DNA from: an uncultured Oscillospiraceae bacterium
GTDB taxonomy: Bacteria; Bacillota; Clostridia; Oscillospirales; Ruminococcaceae
Reading direction: 5' to 3'
Assembly (NCBI GenBank): GCA_904384225.1
Contig: CAJFJV010000001.1
Span: 62,001-126,000 of the forward strand
DNA: 64,000 bases
Below the pieces are notes generated by a model, which was not told where the DNA came from, ran no database searches, and saw only the letters and a program-made list of their open reading frames with translations. The translations under genes were made by a program, and so were the position numbers. Of this stretch, positions 1 to 8,688 are shown in pieces (positions within the stretch are counted from its first letter, which is position 1; every line of letters starts with the position of its first letter).

Positions 1-187
1 TAAACACGTTTTCATTGATCCGCTGCAAAACAAACCGGCCGGTAGTGTGATCCCCATGCTCCACCGTCACACAAAACGTCTCATTGATATGCCCGTTTCC
101 GAAACGCACGGAATCAAGAATCCTTCCGCCAAAGTCAAACGCTTCCAGCGCCTGTTGGCGCGCCGCATAGTTCATATTTTCACTCAT
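1..187 (-). CDS. Aminoglycoside phosphotransferase/N-acetylhexosamine kinase-like protein, N-terminal part, cut by window edge
   Basis: Reverse strand reads MSENMNYAARQQALEAFDFGGRILDSVRFGNGHINETFCVTVEHGDHTTGRFVLQRINENVF, resembling the 'GxGHINxT...xLQRIN' start of APH/NahK-type kinases; ATG at 187..185. Confidence 0.7.
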   Translation of the reverse strand, partial: MSENMNYAARQQALEAFDFGGRILDSVRFGNGHINETFCVTVEHGDHTTGRFVLQRINENVF

Positions 188-424
188 CAATTCTGAACTC
201 CCCTGTTCAAAAAAACGTATTCGAATACAGGTATCTGTACCTTTGCGTCTGAACTGGCACAGATTATCCGTTACAAGGACCCGGCTCTCCCACTTCGGGT
301 CGTTTTGTAAAAGTCCTTTTCGAATACGCGTATTTTTCTTTATTATATCGGCTTTCCATGCTTTTGTAAAGCATTGTCAGGGAAAACGCAAATTTTTCTT
401 TCTGATTTCCCGCAGGAAAGTCCG

Positions 425-453
425 TTGAAAATACGGTGCGTATGATGTATAAT
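425..453 (+). promoter_or_regulatory. Sigma-A type promoter for ychF
   Basis: TTGAAA (425-430), 17 bp spacer, TATAAT (448-453), upstream of the CDS at 519. Confidence 0.7.
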
Positions 454-518
454 AGCTTTAAAAACGGGCGCCCTGTCAAAAAAGCGCGGGTACAGCCTGC
501 TGTAAAGAGAGGAATTTC

Positions 519-1613
519 ATGAAGCTTGGAATGGTAGGCCTGCCGAATGTCGGCAAGAGCACATTATTTAACGCGATTACAAACGCCGGCGCGGAAAGCG
601 CCAATTATCCCTTCTGCACAATCGAGCCAAATGTCGGCGTCGTCTCCGTCCCGGACGAGCGGCTCGACCGGCTTGCAGAAATGTATCATCCGGTCAAATT
701 CACACCGGCCGTGCTGGAATTTGTCGATATTGCAGGGCTGGTGAAAGGCGCTTCGAAGGGGGAGGGCCTTGGGAATAAATTTCTCGCCGATATCCGTGAA
801 GTCGACGCGATCGTCCATGTCGTGCGCTGTTTTGAGGATGCAAATATCATCCATGTGGACGGGGAGATCGGCGCGCAGCGCGACATTGAGACCATCAATC
901 TGGAACTGATTTTTTCTGATCTGGAAATTTTAGAGCGGCGCATCGACAAGCTTCGCAAGTTGGTAAAATCCGATAAAAAATATCAGGCGGAACTGGAGCT
1001 GGCCGAGCGGATCAAAGCGTGCCTTGAAGAGGGAAAGTCTGCACGCGCACTGGAGCTGGACGACGACGAAGCGGCCATCGCCAAAACATTCCAGCTTCTC
1101 TCCATGAAGCCGGTTATTTACGCGGCGAACATGAGCGAATCGGATTTCGTCAACCAGATTGAAACAAACCCGCACTATCAGGCGGTGCGCCGCATTGCGG
1201 AGGAAGAGCGTGCAGCCGTACTCCCGATATGCGCTAAAATAGAAGAGGAAATTTCCGATATGAGCGCTGAAGACAAAACGATGTTCTTAGAGGATCTCGG
1301 CCTCCATGAATCGGGGCTCGACCGCATTATCAAAGAGGGATACTCGCTCCTTGGCCTGATCTCCTTCCTGACCGCAGGCGAGCCGGAGGTGCGCGCGTGG
1401 ACCATCACGCGCGGTACCAAAGCGCCGCAGGCCGCCGGGAAAATCCACAGCGACTTTGAACGCGGCTTTATCCGCGCAGAGGTTGTGGCCTTCGACGACT
1501 TGATGCGCTGCGGCAGTATGGCCGCCGCAAAGGAAAAAGGGCTGGTGCGTTCAGAAGGCAAGGAATACGTGATGAAGGACGGAGACGTCGTACTGTTCCG
1601 CTTTAATGTCTGA
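519..1613 (+). CDS. ychF: Redox-regulated/ribosome-binding ATPase YchF (Obg family)
   Basis: [42 protein letters not shown]...; full-length family match; RBS-like gagaggaattt. Confidence 0.95.
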   Translation: MKLGMVGLPNVGKSTLFNAITNAGAESANYPFCTIEPNVGVVSVPDERLDRLAEMYHPVKFTPAVLEFVDIAGLVKGASKGEGLGNKFLADIREVDAIVHVVRCFEDANIIHVDGEIGAQRDIETINLELIFSDLEILERRIDKLRKLVKSDKKYQAELELAERIKACLEEGKSARALELDDDEAAIAKTFQLLSMKPVIYAANMSESDFVNQIETNPHYQAVRRIAEEERAAVLPICAKIEEEISDMSAEDKTMFLEDLGLHESGLDRIIKEGYSLLGLISFLTAGEPEVRAWTITRGTKAPQAAGKIHSDFERGFIRAEVVAFDDLMRCGSMAAAKEKGLVRSEGKEYVMKDGDVVLFRFNV

Positions 1614-1653
1614 TCCAAAACGGTATCCGGCCAATTGCGCCAATTGAAAACGG

Positions 1654-1697
1654 AAAAGCCTGCGGGTTTCCTGTTACGGAAAGCCCGCAGGCTTTTT
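1654..1697. terminator. Rho-independent terminator after ychF
   Basis: AAAGCCTGCGGGTTTCC-tgttac-GGAAAGCCCGCAGGCTTTTT. Confidence 0.85.
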
Positions 1698-1762
1698 GCT
1701 GTTCTTTTGTTCAACTGTGCAAAGGCAGGGCAGATCACCGGTGTCCAAGCGGCGCACAAGGA

Positions 1763-2131
1763 TCACCGGTATATCGTAATTTGCCCGATAACCGGCAGCG
1801 GGACAGCTTTTCCTGTGACAGTGTTTACAATCCCCATAATCGTCAGCACCAAAACGGCAACGCCGAAGACAAAAGAAACCAACCCTATCAGAATCCATCC
1901 AATGACCGGGATCCACATCAGCACGGCGCGCAGAATCGCCAACGCAATTGCACCCGCCACCTCTAAAATGCACAGGACAATCCCTTGGTTTACGTGGAAC
2001 CGAGTATACGGTGAATTTTTGTAAACAAACATCGGGATCAGGAAGAAAACACCCAGATACGAAAGCCACGCAACCGATTTGGTCTCTTGAATATCCCGCG
2101 GGTCATACTGTGTGTACGGACGATTTTCCAT
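1763..2131 (-). CDS. Small membrane protein, DUF4870/Tic20-like
   Basis: Multi-TM protein with 'YKNSPYTRFHVNQGIVL' motif; start trimmed to ATG at 2131 with AAGGAG upstream. Confidence 0.7.
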   Translation of the reverse strand: MENRPYTQYDPRDIQETKSVAWLSYLGVFFLIPMFVYKNSPYTRFHVNQGIVLCILEVAGAIALAILRAVLMWIPVIGWILIGLVSFVFGVAVLVLTIMGIVNTVTGKAVPLPVIGQITIYR

Positions 2132-2228
2132 AACAGGCCACTCCTTGTTCAAGAATCACTTTTATTGTAGCCCTTTCCTCGCCTGCCGTCAATAGGCACT
2201 TTGTCCGCCGCAGCGGCTCAGGCGGGAT

Positions 2229-2660
2229 TCACCGAAACAGGGAGCCTATCCACAGGGAAGGCCAGCCGGCTTTCGGGATGCAGAAAAGATACCGTCCTAC
2301 AACATCCTCAAGCGGCACGGCCTGCGTATCCGGCGCGTTGTTCGCATCGCCCTTTGTCGTGAAAACGGTCTCCCCCTGCTCTGTTTGGGAGATATCGACA
2401 ATCCGGTGTATCACCGTGTAGCCATCCCGTTTAAACTGGATGATATCGCCTTCCTCCAGCCTGTCGCACGCCGTCTTATCAATAATCGCCAAATCCCCCG
2501 GGGCGATTTCCGGTTCCATACTGCCTGTCGCCACGGCAGACGGTGAAATAGGCAGCAGTCCTGCCGCAAACGCGACCAGCAAAAGCAGGATAAGCCATGG
2601 CGCCGCCTGTTTTGCCACCCGGGCAACCACCTTCCTTTTTCCCTGTCCCGTATGATTCAA
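2229..2660 (-). CDS. sipW: Signal peptidase I, SipW/ER type
   Basis: N-terminal TM then GSMEPEIAPGDLAIIDK ... GYTVIHRIVDI (His in place of the catalytic Lys region, as in SipW type). Confidence 0.85.
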   Translation of the reverse strand: MNHTGQGKRKVVARVAKQAAPWLILLLLVAFAAGLLPISPSAVATGSMEPEIAPGDLAIIDKTACDRLEEGDIIQFKRDGYTVIHRIVDISQTEQGETVFTTKGDANNAPDTQAVPLEDVVGRYLFCIPKAGWPSLWIGSLFR

Positions 2661-3247
2661 GCCTTTTCCCTACCCTTTTTATATAGCATGCCGGCCGCCA
2701 AAGCGCCCGCTGTCAAAATAAGCGGAATAATGCCGCCGTTCCCTGGATCCGCCGTATCCGGCGACGCAGTCTGTCCCGGTTCTTCAAAAACCAGCGTCAG
2801 CCCGTAGCTTCCCGATGCATCCGCAGAAGATGCAGTGTCTGTCTCGTCCCACTGCACCAGAATCCCGATCCGACGTGTTTCACCGGGCTTTAAAACATCC
2901 CCGACCTGTTTTGCACCGGCCCCCGATGTCACGGTGATATACGAAGGCGTCTGATCGGTGAGCTCCGCCTTCGAAAGGCGTGCGTCTAAACGCCCTTTGT
3001 TTTCGACCTCAAGCGTATAATAGGCCCATGCGCCGGGCCGGTCCAGCTCGCCCTGCATCTGTGCTTCCGTTTCCGAAAAGGTGACTTCCGACGCGGCGCC
3101 GGTGCTGCAAAAGGCCTCCGCCTGTTTTATATAGACGTCTGCCGTTCCGGATACCCGGACCGAATCCTCCGCACGCACTTTACCGCAGGGAAGCAGGCAC
3201 AGCGCCGCGGCCAGAATCCCTATCGTCCAAACTGCTTTCTTTCCCAC
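2657..3247 (-). CDS. Exported protein with C-terminal TM anchor, paralogous to the C-terminal domain of the TasA-like protein upstream
   Basis: Signal peptide, 'RPGAWAYYTLEVENKGRLDARLSKAEL' domain, C-terminal hydrophobic segment plus KKGREKA; overlaps sipW by 4 bp (ATGA). Confidence 0.7.
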   Translation of the reverse strand: MGKKAVWTIGILAAALCLLPCGKVRAEDSVRVSGTADVYIKQAEAFCSTGAASEVTFSETEAQMQGELDRPGAWAYYTLEVENKGRLDARLSKAELTDQTPSYITVTSGAGAKQVGDVLKPGETRRIGILVQWDETDTASSADASGSYGLTLVFEEPGQTASPDTADPGNGGIIPLILTAGALAAGMLYKKGREKA

Positions 3248-3270
3248 TTCTTGCTTTTCCTTTCCGATAG

Positions 3271-3304
3271 ACGGAAAAGCCCTATCTGCATAGGGCTTTT
3301 CCGT
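3271..3304. repeat. Perfect 15-bp inverted repeat with 4-nt loop between TasA-like gene and downstream exported-protein/sipW genes
   Basis: ACGGAAAAGCCCTAT-CTGC-ATAGGGCTTTTCCGT; no U-tract following on the transcribed strand. Confidence 0.85.
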
Positions 3305-3334
3305 TTCCGTCTTATAAGATCCGCGCGTGATATC

Positions 3335-4348
3335 TTATTTTGTGTAGGAAGCGCTTGGCGCCTCTTCAACCGTATCCTGTACGAACGGCAGTTCAATGCT
3401 GAGACGTCCGCTCGCGTCAAGCGTATCGGAACCATCGTCCAGCGCTTCGACCACTACCGTAATTGTGCAGGATTCACCCGGTGCCAGCGTTTTACCGGAC
3501 AGATCCGGCGCGTCAAGCGAAAGCTGGTCTGCATCTTCCGTGTCAAGCCGGATGACGGCATCTTCCAGGTTTGCATTGGCAGTGCCTTTGTTTTCAACCG
3601 TCACGCTGTACTGCGCCCACGCGCCCGGAAGAGTGAATTCTACATCGGCATACGCTGCGTCTGTTGCAGTGAATGTAGCTGTCTCTTCACCTGAAGCGCT
3701 GCCCATCGAAGCAATGACGTAGTTCCATGTCCCATGGCTGTCCATGTCTACCAAAACATAATTCTGCCAGCTGGCCGGGTACATAACCTGAAGCGCAGCA
3801 GTCGTATCCCGCAGCAGGCCGTCCACAACCTTTTGTGCGGTCATTGCAGAAGTTTCCGGCGTGCCGTCGCTTACGCCCGTCACATAGCGGTAGTACATGT
3901 TTAGGTGATCGGATACCACAAACGTGCTGGGATCCGCCGCGATCTGCTGGTATTCTTCCTCTGTGATAGAGGTAATATCCGTCAGGTCGTATTTCGTCGA
4001 ATCCACTGCATAGTAATATGTATACCGGCTCATCGGCTCGTCGGACTGTGTCCCGAGCAGATCCTGCTGGTCTGCGGAGAGCCATGTGCTGGAGGAAATA
4101 ACCGATGCAATTAAGGTATCCGCTTTTTCCCCGGAGCGCACAAGAGCCAAATCCCCTACAGAGGCGGAAGCGCCGGTTGAGCTGAGTTTCAAGTCTGCGT
4201 TTGTAATTTCAACCTACCAGTTCCCGGAGGCCGTAACGCTGCCGTTTCCGTTTAGCGTTGTTGACCACAGCGCAAAGCTTGCGCTGACAACCGCTACAGC
4301 TGTTACAACCGAACCGATTATGACACCGCGTTTTTTTGTTTTTGTCAT
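3335..4348 (-). pseudogene. TasA/camelysin-like SipW-dependent secreted protein interrupted by one in-frame amber TAG (4214-4216)
   Basis: From ATG 4348: MTKTKKRGVIIGSVVTAVAVVSASFALWSTTLNGNGSVTASGNW*VEITNADLKLSSTGASASVGDLALV..., open to TAA at 3335; strong RBS GGGAGAG before the ATG. Confidence 0.85.
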
Positions 4349-4519
4349 ACTTTTCTCTCCCTTACGATTGAAGTCCATATGGTCTGCTTACTAAAGCATC
4401 TTTATTTTCGCATGGTTTTGTAAAAGCTGCCCTCCTGCTTTTGTAAAATTCGCACGACAAAAATATCCGTATTTTTCCATATTCCATAACACAAAGGGAC
4501 TCCGCGGGCCATTCCAAAT

Positions 4520-4556
4520 AAAAAACGGATATGCGTTTTACGCATATCCGCTTTTT
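4520..4556. terminator. Rho-independent terminator downstream of the G5/3D protein gene
   Basis: CGGATATGCG-tttta-CGCATATCCG flanked by A/T runs. Confidence 0.8.
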
Positions 4557-4567
4557 GTCTTTGTCCG

Positions 4568-5602
4568 CTATGACAGCACGTAGATTTCTACCGTTTTGGC
4601 GCCGAAGAGGCAGCTTTCCCGGTAGGTGGAGAAAAAGAGATCCACCAGGCATGTGCCGTTTGTCACAGCCGGGCCGGTATCCGCAACGACGGAATAGCCG
4701 TATACAAAAGAGCCGTCCGGCGTTTTGATATAGAGCTTTGTCCCGCGGGGGAACTGGCTTAAATTCATCGCAACATTGCCGGGCTTTAAGCTTGTCGGCC
4801 GGCCGAGCGCGGAATAGGCCGTCGCCTTTCCTGTCACTTTATACTTATAATTTACCGGATTGCCGTTCGCATCAAGCTCAATGTCCGAAGAAGGGATTAG
4901 CTGGGAAACCGGCGCATCCGGATCCCCGACCAAAACGCGCGCCGCAACCGGCTGCTTTGTCACCTGATCGGACAAGGTTTCCTCTTCCACGACCACGCCG
5001 TCGATCAAGGTCTGCTTGATGACAGTGGTGCGCTCGCCGTTTACGCCTGCACTGAGCGTACTGGTCTTTCCTTCGCTCAGGGTGCGGGTGGGAATCTCGT
5101 TTACCTCAAATGGGATTTCCGTCTTATTCTCAACCGTCTGGTAGGTCACACGGTTTATGGTAATCTCCATCCCCTCGCAAACCGGTTCGGTAAGCGACAC
5201 ATTCAAAAGGTCGTCGTCGTTTACGGAAAGTCCCGCCGCGCTGATCGCGTCGGCCGCCGTCCCTTCCGTCAGCCAAACCGTCTCAGTCTGGCCGTCGGCC
5301 GTAATGGAAACTGCAACAGCCCGATGGATTGTAATCGTCGCACTGCTGTCTGAAAATCCGGAAAAGGTATAGGTATCATGCTCCCCAAGGGAAATCCCCT
5401 CCTGTGACAGGATGCCTTCCGGATCTTCTTCTGAAGTAAAAACAACTGTCTGTGTCGTCTCATCTTCAATTACCACTGCATATTTGGCGAGCGTGGCGCC
5501 GCTGAGCACACACAAAAGCAGAATGCCCAGCACCGCCGCTGCGGCCAATCGGATCAGCTTGGATTCAAACAGCGTTTTACATCGGTGTTCGATTGATTCC
5601 AT
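4568..5602 (-). CDS. G5/DUF348/3D-domain cell-wall protein (YabE/YocH-like)
   Basis: N-terminal TM, DUF348-like repeats, G5 region (TEIPFEVNEIPTRTL...GVNGERTTVIKQTLIDGVVVEEE) and 3D domain (KATAYSALGRPTSLKPGNVAMNLSQFPRGTKLYI...GYSVVADTG). Confidence 0.88.
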   Translation of the reverse strand: MESIEHRCKTLFESKLIRLAAAAVLGILLLCVLSGATLAKYAVVIEDETTQTVVFTSEEDPEGILSQEGISLGEHDTYTFSGFSDSSATITIHRAVAVSITADGQTETVWLTEGTAADAISAAGLSVNDDDLLNVSLTEPVCEGMEITINRVTYQTVENKTEIPFEVNEIPTRTLSEGKTSTLSAGVNGERTTVIKQTLIDGVVVEEETLSDQVTKQPVAARVLVGDPDAPVSQLIPSSDIELDANGNPVNYKYKVTGKATAYSALGRPTSLKPGNVAMNLSQFPRGTKLYIKTPDGSFVYGYSVVADTGPAVTNGTCLVDLFFSTYRESCLFGAKTVEIYVLS

Positions 5603-5664
5603 GTGTCTTCCTCCAATATCATGTAAACTTTATCGAAAGAATTGGCAAACGGGTTTGTAACCAT

Positions 5665-5681
5665 TGTTACCGTTTTGTAAT
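5665..5681 (+). promoter_or_regulatory. Putative WalR (YycF) binding site
   Basis: TGTTAC-CGTTT-TGTAAT, exact match to TGTWAH-N5-TGTWAH; extra half-site TGTAAC at 5656-5661. Confidence 0.5.
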
Positions 5682-6070
5682 ATTATATGCGCCGCCACTG
5701 TACATGTCAATGCCGCGAATTGGCGTGGTTTTGTGAATCTTGCACAAGGTCATTCCATTTTATTCTATTTCAGTTTTTCTTTTTCGATCAAAAGTACGGT
5801 TATTTTTTACAAAATGTGCGTCTGTTTCTTCCTGTGCCGCGGATGCCTCTGTACAATTCGCTAAATCGTAAGACAGCATTTTCATGTGTATAATAACGAA
5901 TTTTCATTTGTTTTACCCCATTATATTATCCGATTCGTAAAAAAGTGTAATATACAAATAGGATATTCTAAAAATAATTTATTTATAGTATATTTATATG
6001 AACAAAAAATGTATTGATTCAAAAATTAAAACTCATTTTCTCTCTTTTTTTCCGTCCACTGTTTAGGCAC

Positions 6071-6121
6071 AAAAATACCCTCATATAAAAATTACAGCTT
6101 GTAATTTTTTATATGAGGGTT
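6071..6121. terminator. Terminator downstream of the spoIIP-region transcript
   Basis: ACCCTCATATAAAAATTACA-gct-TGTAATTTTTTATATGAGGGT long stem, T-rich on minus strand. Confidence 0.8.
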
Positions 6122-6124
6122 CGG

Positions 6125-6433
6125 TTATCCTGCAAGGCCGGCGAATGTGTCGGAAACCTGCTCTGATATCCCTCCCAGCATCAGGGAGAAAAGGGCGGGC
6201 AGCCCGCCTGCATATCGGGCGGCCTCAGAAAACCGGGACAGCAGTTCGTCCGCCGGCTCCAAATCAAAAGGATAGACGCGGCTTCCGAGCAAAAGCTCAT
6301 TCTCCGACACCTGCGGCGCGCCGTTAAGCGTCCGTTCCATACGGTCATACGCAACCAAGCCTCCGGCAGCCGTCAAAGCCAGCAAAACCGTCAGGCAGAA
6401 CGCGGTAAAAAAACGCCGCAGTCCTTCTTTCAT
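6125..6433 (-). CDS. Small exported/membrane protein, in the position of yqxA downstream of spoIIP
   Basis: 102 aa with N-terminal TM; immediately downstream of spoIIP. Confidence 0.5.
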   Translation of the reverse strand: MKEGLRRFFTAFCLTVLLALTAAGGLVAYDRMERTLNGAPQVSENELLLGSRVYPFDLEPADELLSRFSEAARYAGGLPALFSLMLGGISEQVSDTFAGLAG

Positions 6434-6439
6434 TTTTCC

Positions 6440-7567
6440 TCATCCGTTCTTTTTTAAATTGAGCAGCGTTTTGGCCAGGGATTTCCCAACCAGCTCGCCG
6501 CAGTATATCGCCTCATCCAAGGAATTGGCATGCCCGCCCATTTCAAGCAAAATGGAGCCGGTCGTAAGATCCTGGTTGTATTTGCGGTAGCTGAACATCA
6601 CCGGACGGGTAAGCGTGGGGTAATCTGTCTCCATCTGCACTTGCAGCGCCGCTGAAAACTTCAGATTCTCAAGATAATGCGGCATATTCATCGTGCCGTC
6701 GTCCGCGCCCGATATAATCATGACCTGCGCGCACGGCTTCCCGTTGATTGTGGTGGCCGGCGCAATAATTGTATTGTCGTCGGGCTGGATGGCGTCGCGG
6801 TGTACGTCCAGCACGACTTTGATCGAAGGGTATTGCTTCAAATATTTCTTTACAGTTTCAGCGGACCGCTCATAAGCACCGTTGTAAGAGGGGTAATCGT
6901 GCAGGGTTTTATCATGGATAACGCCGATTCCCGCCGCTGTCAGCTGCGCCGCTATCTCGTCCCCGACACGGCAGGTGTTTTGAGCGGTGTCCTGATTCCG
7001 CGTGGCCCCGGCCTTGTCATACCAGTCGTAGATGCCGGGCTGATACGACTCCGTAGCATGGGTGTGCATAATCAAAACCTCCGGCGTTTTCCCATCTGCA
7101 AGGATCTCAAACGACGGCTTCTGGCTGACGGTTTTTTGAATCGTATCCGCGCTCAATTTGGTTCCATTTTTAATATATCCCGCCGAAAGCGGGATATACA
7201 CGCTGCTGGTCCCTGCGCCGTAGGTCTGACGCTTTACAACGCCTGCATTTTCTGGCTTTTCCAAGGCGGCGCTGCTCTCCGCACTGCTCTCGGACGATTC
7301 CGCCAAGCTGCTTTCCGGGGTGCTGGTTACGCCGCTTTTGTCTGTTTCCACTGTACTGCCGGCAACGGTACCGCTCCCTTCCGCATAAACGGCCTCCTGC
7401 CCCCCGCCGCCAAAAGTGACCGCAGCAGAAAAAAGTGCCATGCGTTCCAAAAATGGTGAAAACAGCGGTATGGTTTTCGTTGCGGCCGTATAGCAGATAC
7501 AGCCGCAGAGCAGAGCGGCGCATGCCCGGATAGCCAATTGCTTTCTTCTGATCATCCATCGCTTCAT
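6440..7567 (-). CDS. spoIIP: Stage II sporulation protein P
   Basis: 'VLIMHTHATESYQPG', 'VVLDVHRDAI', 'ILLEMGGHANSLDEA' motifs; start placed at ATG 7567 with GGGAGGA RBS. Confidence 0.92.
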   Translation of the reverse strand: MKRWMIRRKQLAIRACAALLCGCICYTAATKTIPLFSPFLERMALFSAAVTFGGGGQEAVYAEGSGTVAGSTVETDKSGVTSTPESSLAESSESSAESSAALEKPENAGVVKRQTYGAGTSSVYIPLSAGYIKNGTKLSADTIQKTVSQKPSFEILADGKTPEVLIMHTHATESYQPGIYDWYDKAGATRNQDTAQNTCRVGDEIAAQLTAAGIGVIHDKTLHDYPSYNGAYERSAETVKKYLKQYPSIKVVLDVHRDAIQPDDNTIIAPATTINGKPCAQVMIISGADDGTMNMPHYLENLKFSAALQVQMETDYPTLTRPVMFSYRKYNQDLTTGSILLEMGGHANSLDEAIYCGELVGKSLAKTLLNLKKNG

Positions 7568-7667
7568 TATAATAGTTCCTCCCTGCGCACATTCCCGACC
7601 TGTCCGCATGAAAGGGAAGGCCGCCTTTCCATATATATGTGCACAGAGAACGGATATGCCGGCCGCA

Positions 7668-8489
7668 TCATCCGACAAGTGCCGTCAGCTCTTGTACCGT
7701 AATATCCGGATGCAGTGCGCGGTTCACGGCAAACGCCACCGTTCTCGCCGCATGTTCGACTGCCTGATCGATTTCACGCGGTGTGACGATCATATCCGGC
7801 ATATCCTTTTTCAGCACCGCGATGTTGGAAAGCGCCGCGACTGTCGGCACGCCGACGGCAATGACAGGCACGCCGACCGTCTCGCGCGTCAAAGCGGCCC
7901 GGTTGTTCCCAACGCCGGAACCGGGCGCAATCCCGCTGTCACAGACTTGAACGGTCCGCAAAAGGCGTTCGGGTGCGCCCGCAGCCAGCGCGTCGATCAC
8001 AACCACGCATCCATCCCGCACAAGGGAGGCCATTTTCCTGATAAAAAGCGCCGTCTCAATACCGGTCTGCCCCAGTACGCCCGGGCTGACCGCCGCGACG
8101 GGGCGGACTGCCTCAAACCCCTTTAAGTCTGCATCCTTTAAATGCCTCGTCACCAAAACCTGTGAGACGGCAAGCGGGCCCACCGCATCCGGCGTTATCA
8201 TCCGGTTCCCAAGGCCTGCAACCAGCACCGGCGCCTGCGCCTTTTTGGGCAGGAGCCTTCCAATAACCGACGCCAGCCGCTCCACATCCCGTTCAAAGGA
8301 AAGGGGCGACAGCAAAAAGCTCTCCACATCCACCGTATAATAGGCGCCTTCCGGCTTTCCAATCGCCCGTGCCGCTTCTTCGCTTTCAATCCGCACACAG
8401 GTGACGCCGTCCTTTTTTTCGGAAAAAAAGCCTGAGCCCTGATAGCGCGCATCCGAAGCGCTTTCTTCTGCAAGATCGGTCCGAATCAA
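7668..8489 (-). CDS. gpr: Germination (spore) protease GPR
   Basis: IRTDLAEES..., 'VLVAGLGNRMITPDAVGPLAVSQVLVTRHL', 'AVSPGVLGQTGIET', 'VVVIDALAA'; TTG start at 8489 with GGAAGGGAG upstream. Confidence 0.93.
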   Translation of the reverse strand: MIRTDLAEESASDARYQGSGFFSEKKDGVTCVRIESEEAARAIGKPEGAYYTVDVESFLLSPLSFERDVERLASVIGRLLPKKAQAPVLVAGLGNRMITPDAVGPLAVSQVLVTRHLKDADLKGFEAVRPVAAVSPGVLGQTGIETALFIRKMASLVRDGCVVVIDALAAGAPERLLRTVQVCDSGIAPGSGVGNNRAALTRETVGVPVIAVGVPTVAALSNIAVLKKDMPDMIVTPREIDQAVEHAARTVAFAVNRALHPDITVQELTALVG

Positions 8490-8535
8490 AACAATCGCTC
8501 CCTTCCGACATAGTTGAGCTGCGTATAAAAAACAC

Positions 8536-8564
8536 TTGCAATTTCTCAAAAACCATGCTAATAT
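8536..8564 (+). promoter_or_regulatory. Sigma-A type promoter of rpsT
   Basis: TTGCAA, 17 bp, TAATAT. Confidence 0.6.
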
Positions 8565-8570
8565 TATTGT

Positions 8571-8688
8571 TGCTGTATAGTCCAAATCGTGTCTCTGTGC
8601 TTAACGTTAAAGCACCCGGACTATCGAATTCGAATAAAGTCAGTATGCGCCGTCGTACCGGCTTTATGTATAAGAGGAGGTGCAAAGG
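8571..8688 (+). promoter_or_regulatory. Structured rpsT 5' leader (candidate autoregulatory element)
   Basis: ATAGTCC (8577-8583) pairs with GGACTAT (8618-8624), enclosing GTGCTT...AAGCAC. Confidence 0.4.

Noticed and set aside
3335-4348. Genome-wide reassignment of TAG to a sense codon
   Set aside because: Nearly all other genes are full-length with TAG read as stop, and at least two genes (ending at 4568 and 52368) appear to terminate normally at TAG; only one gene has an in-frame TAG.
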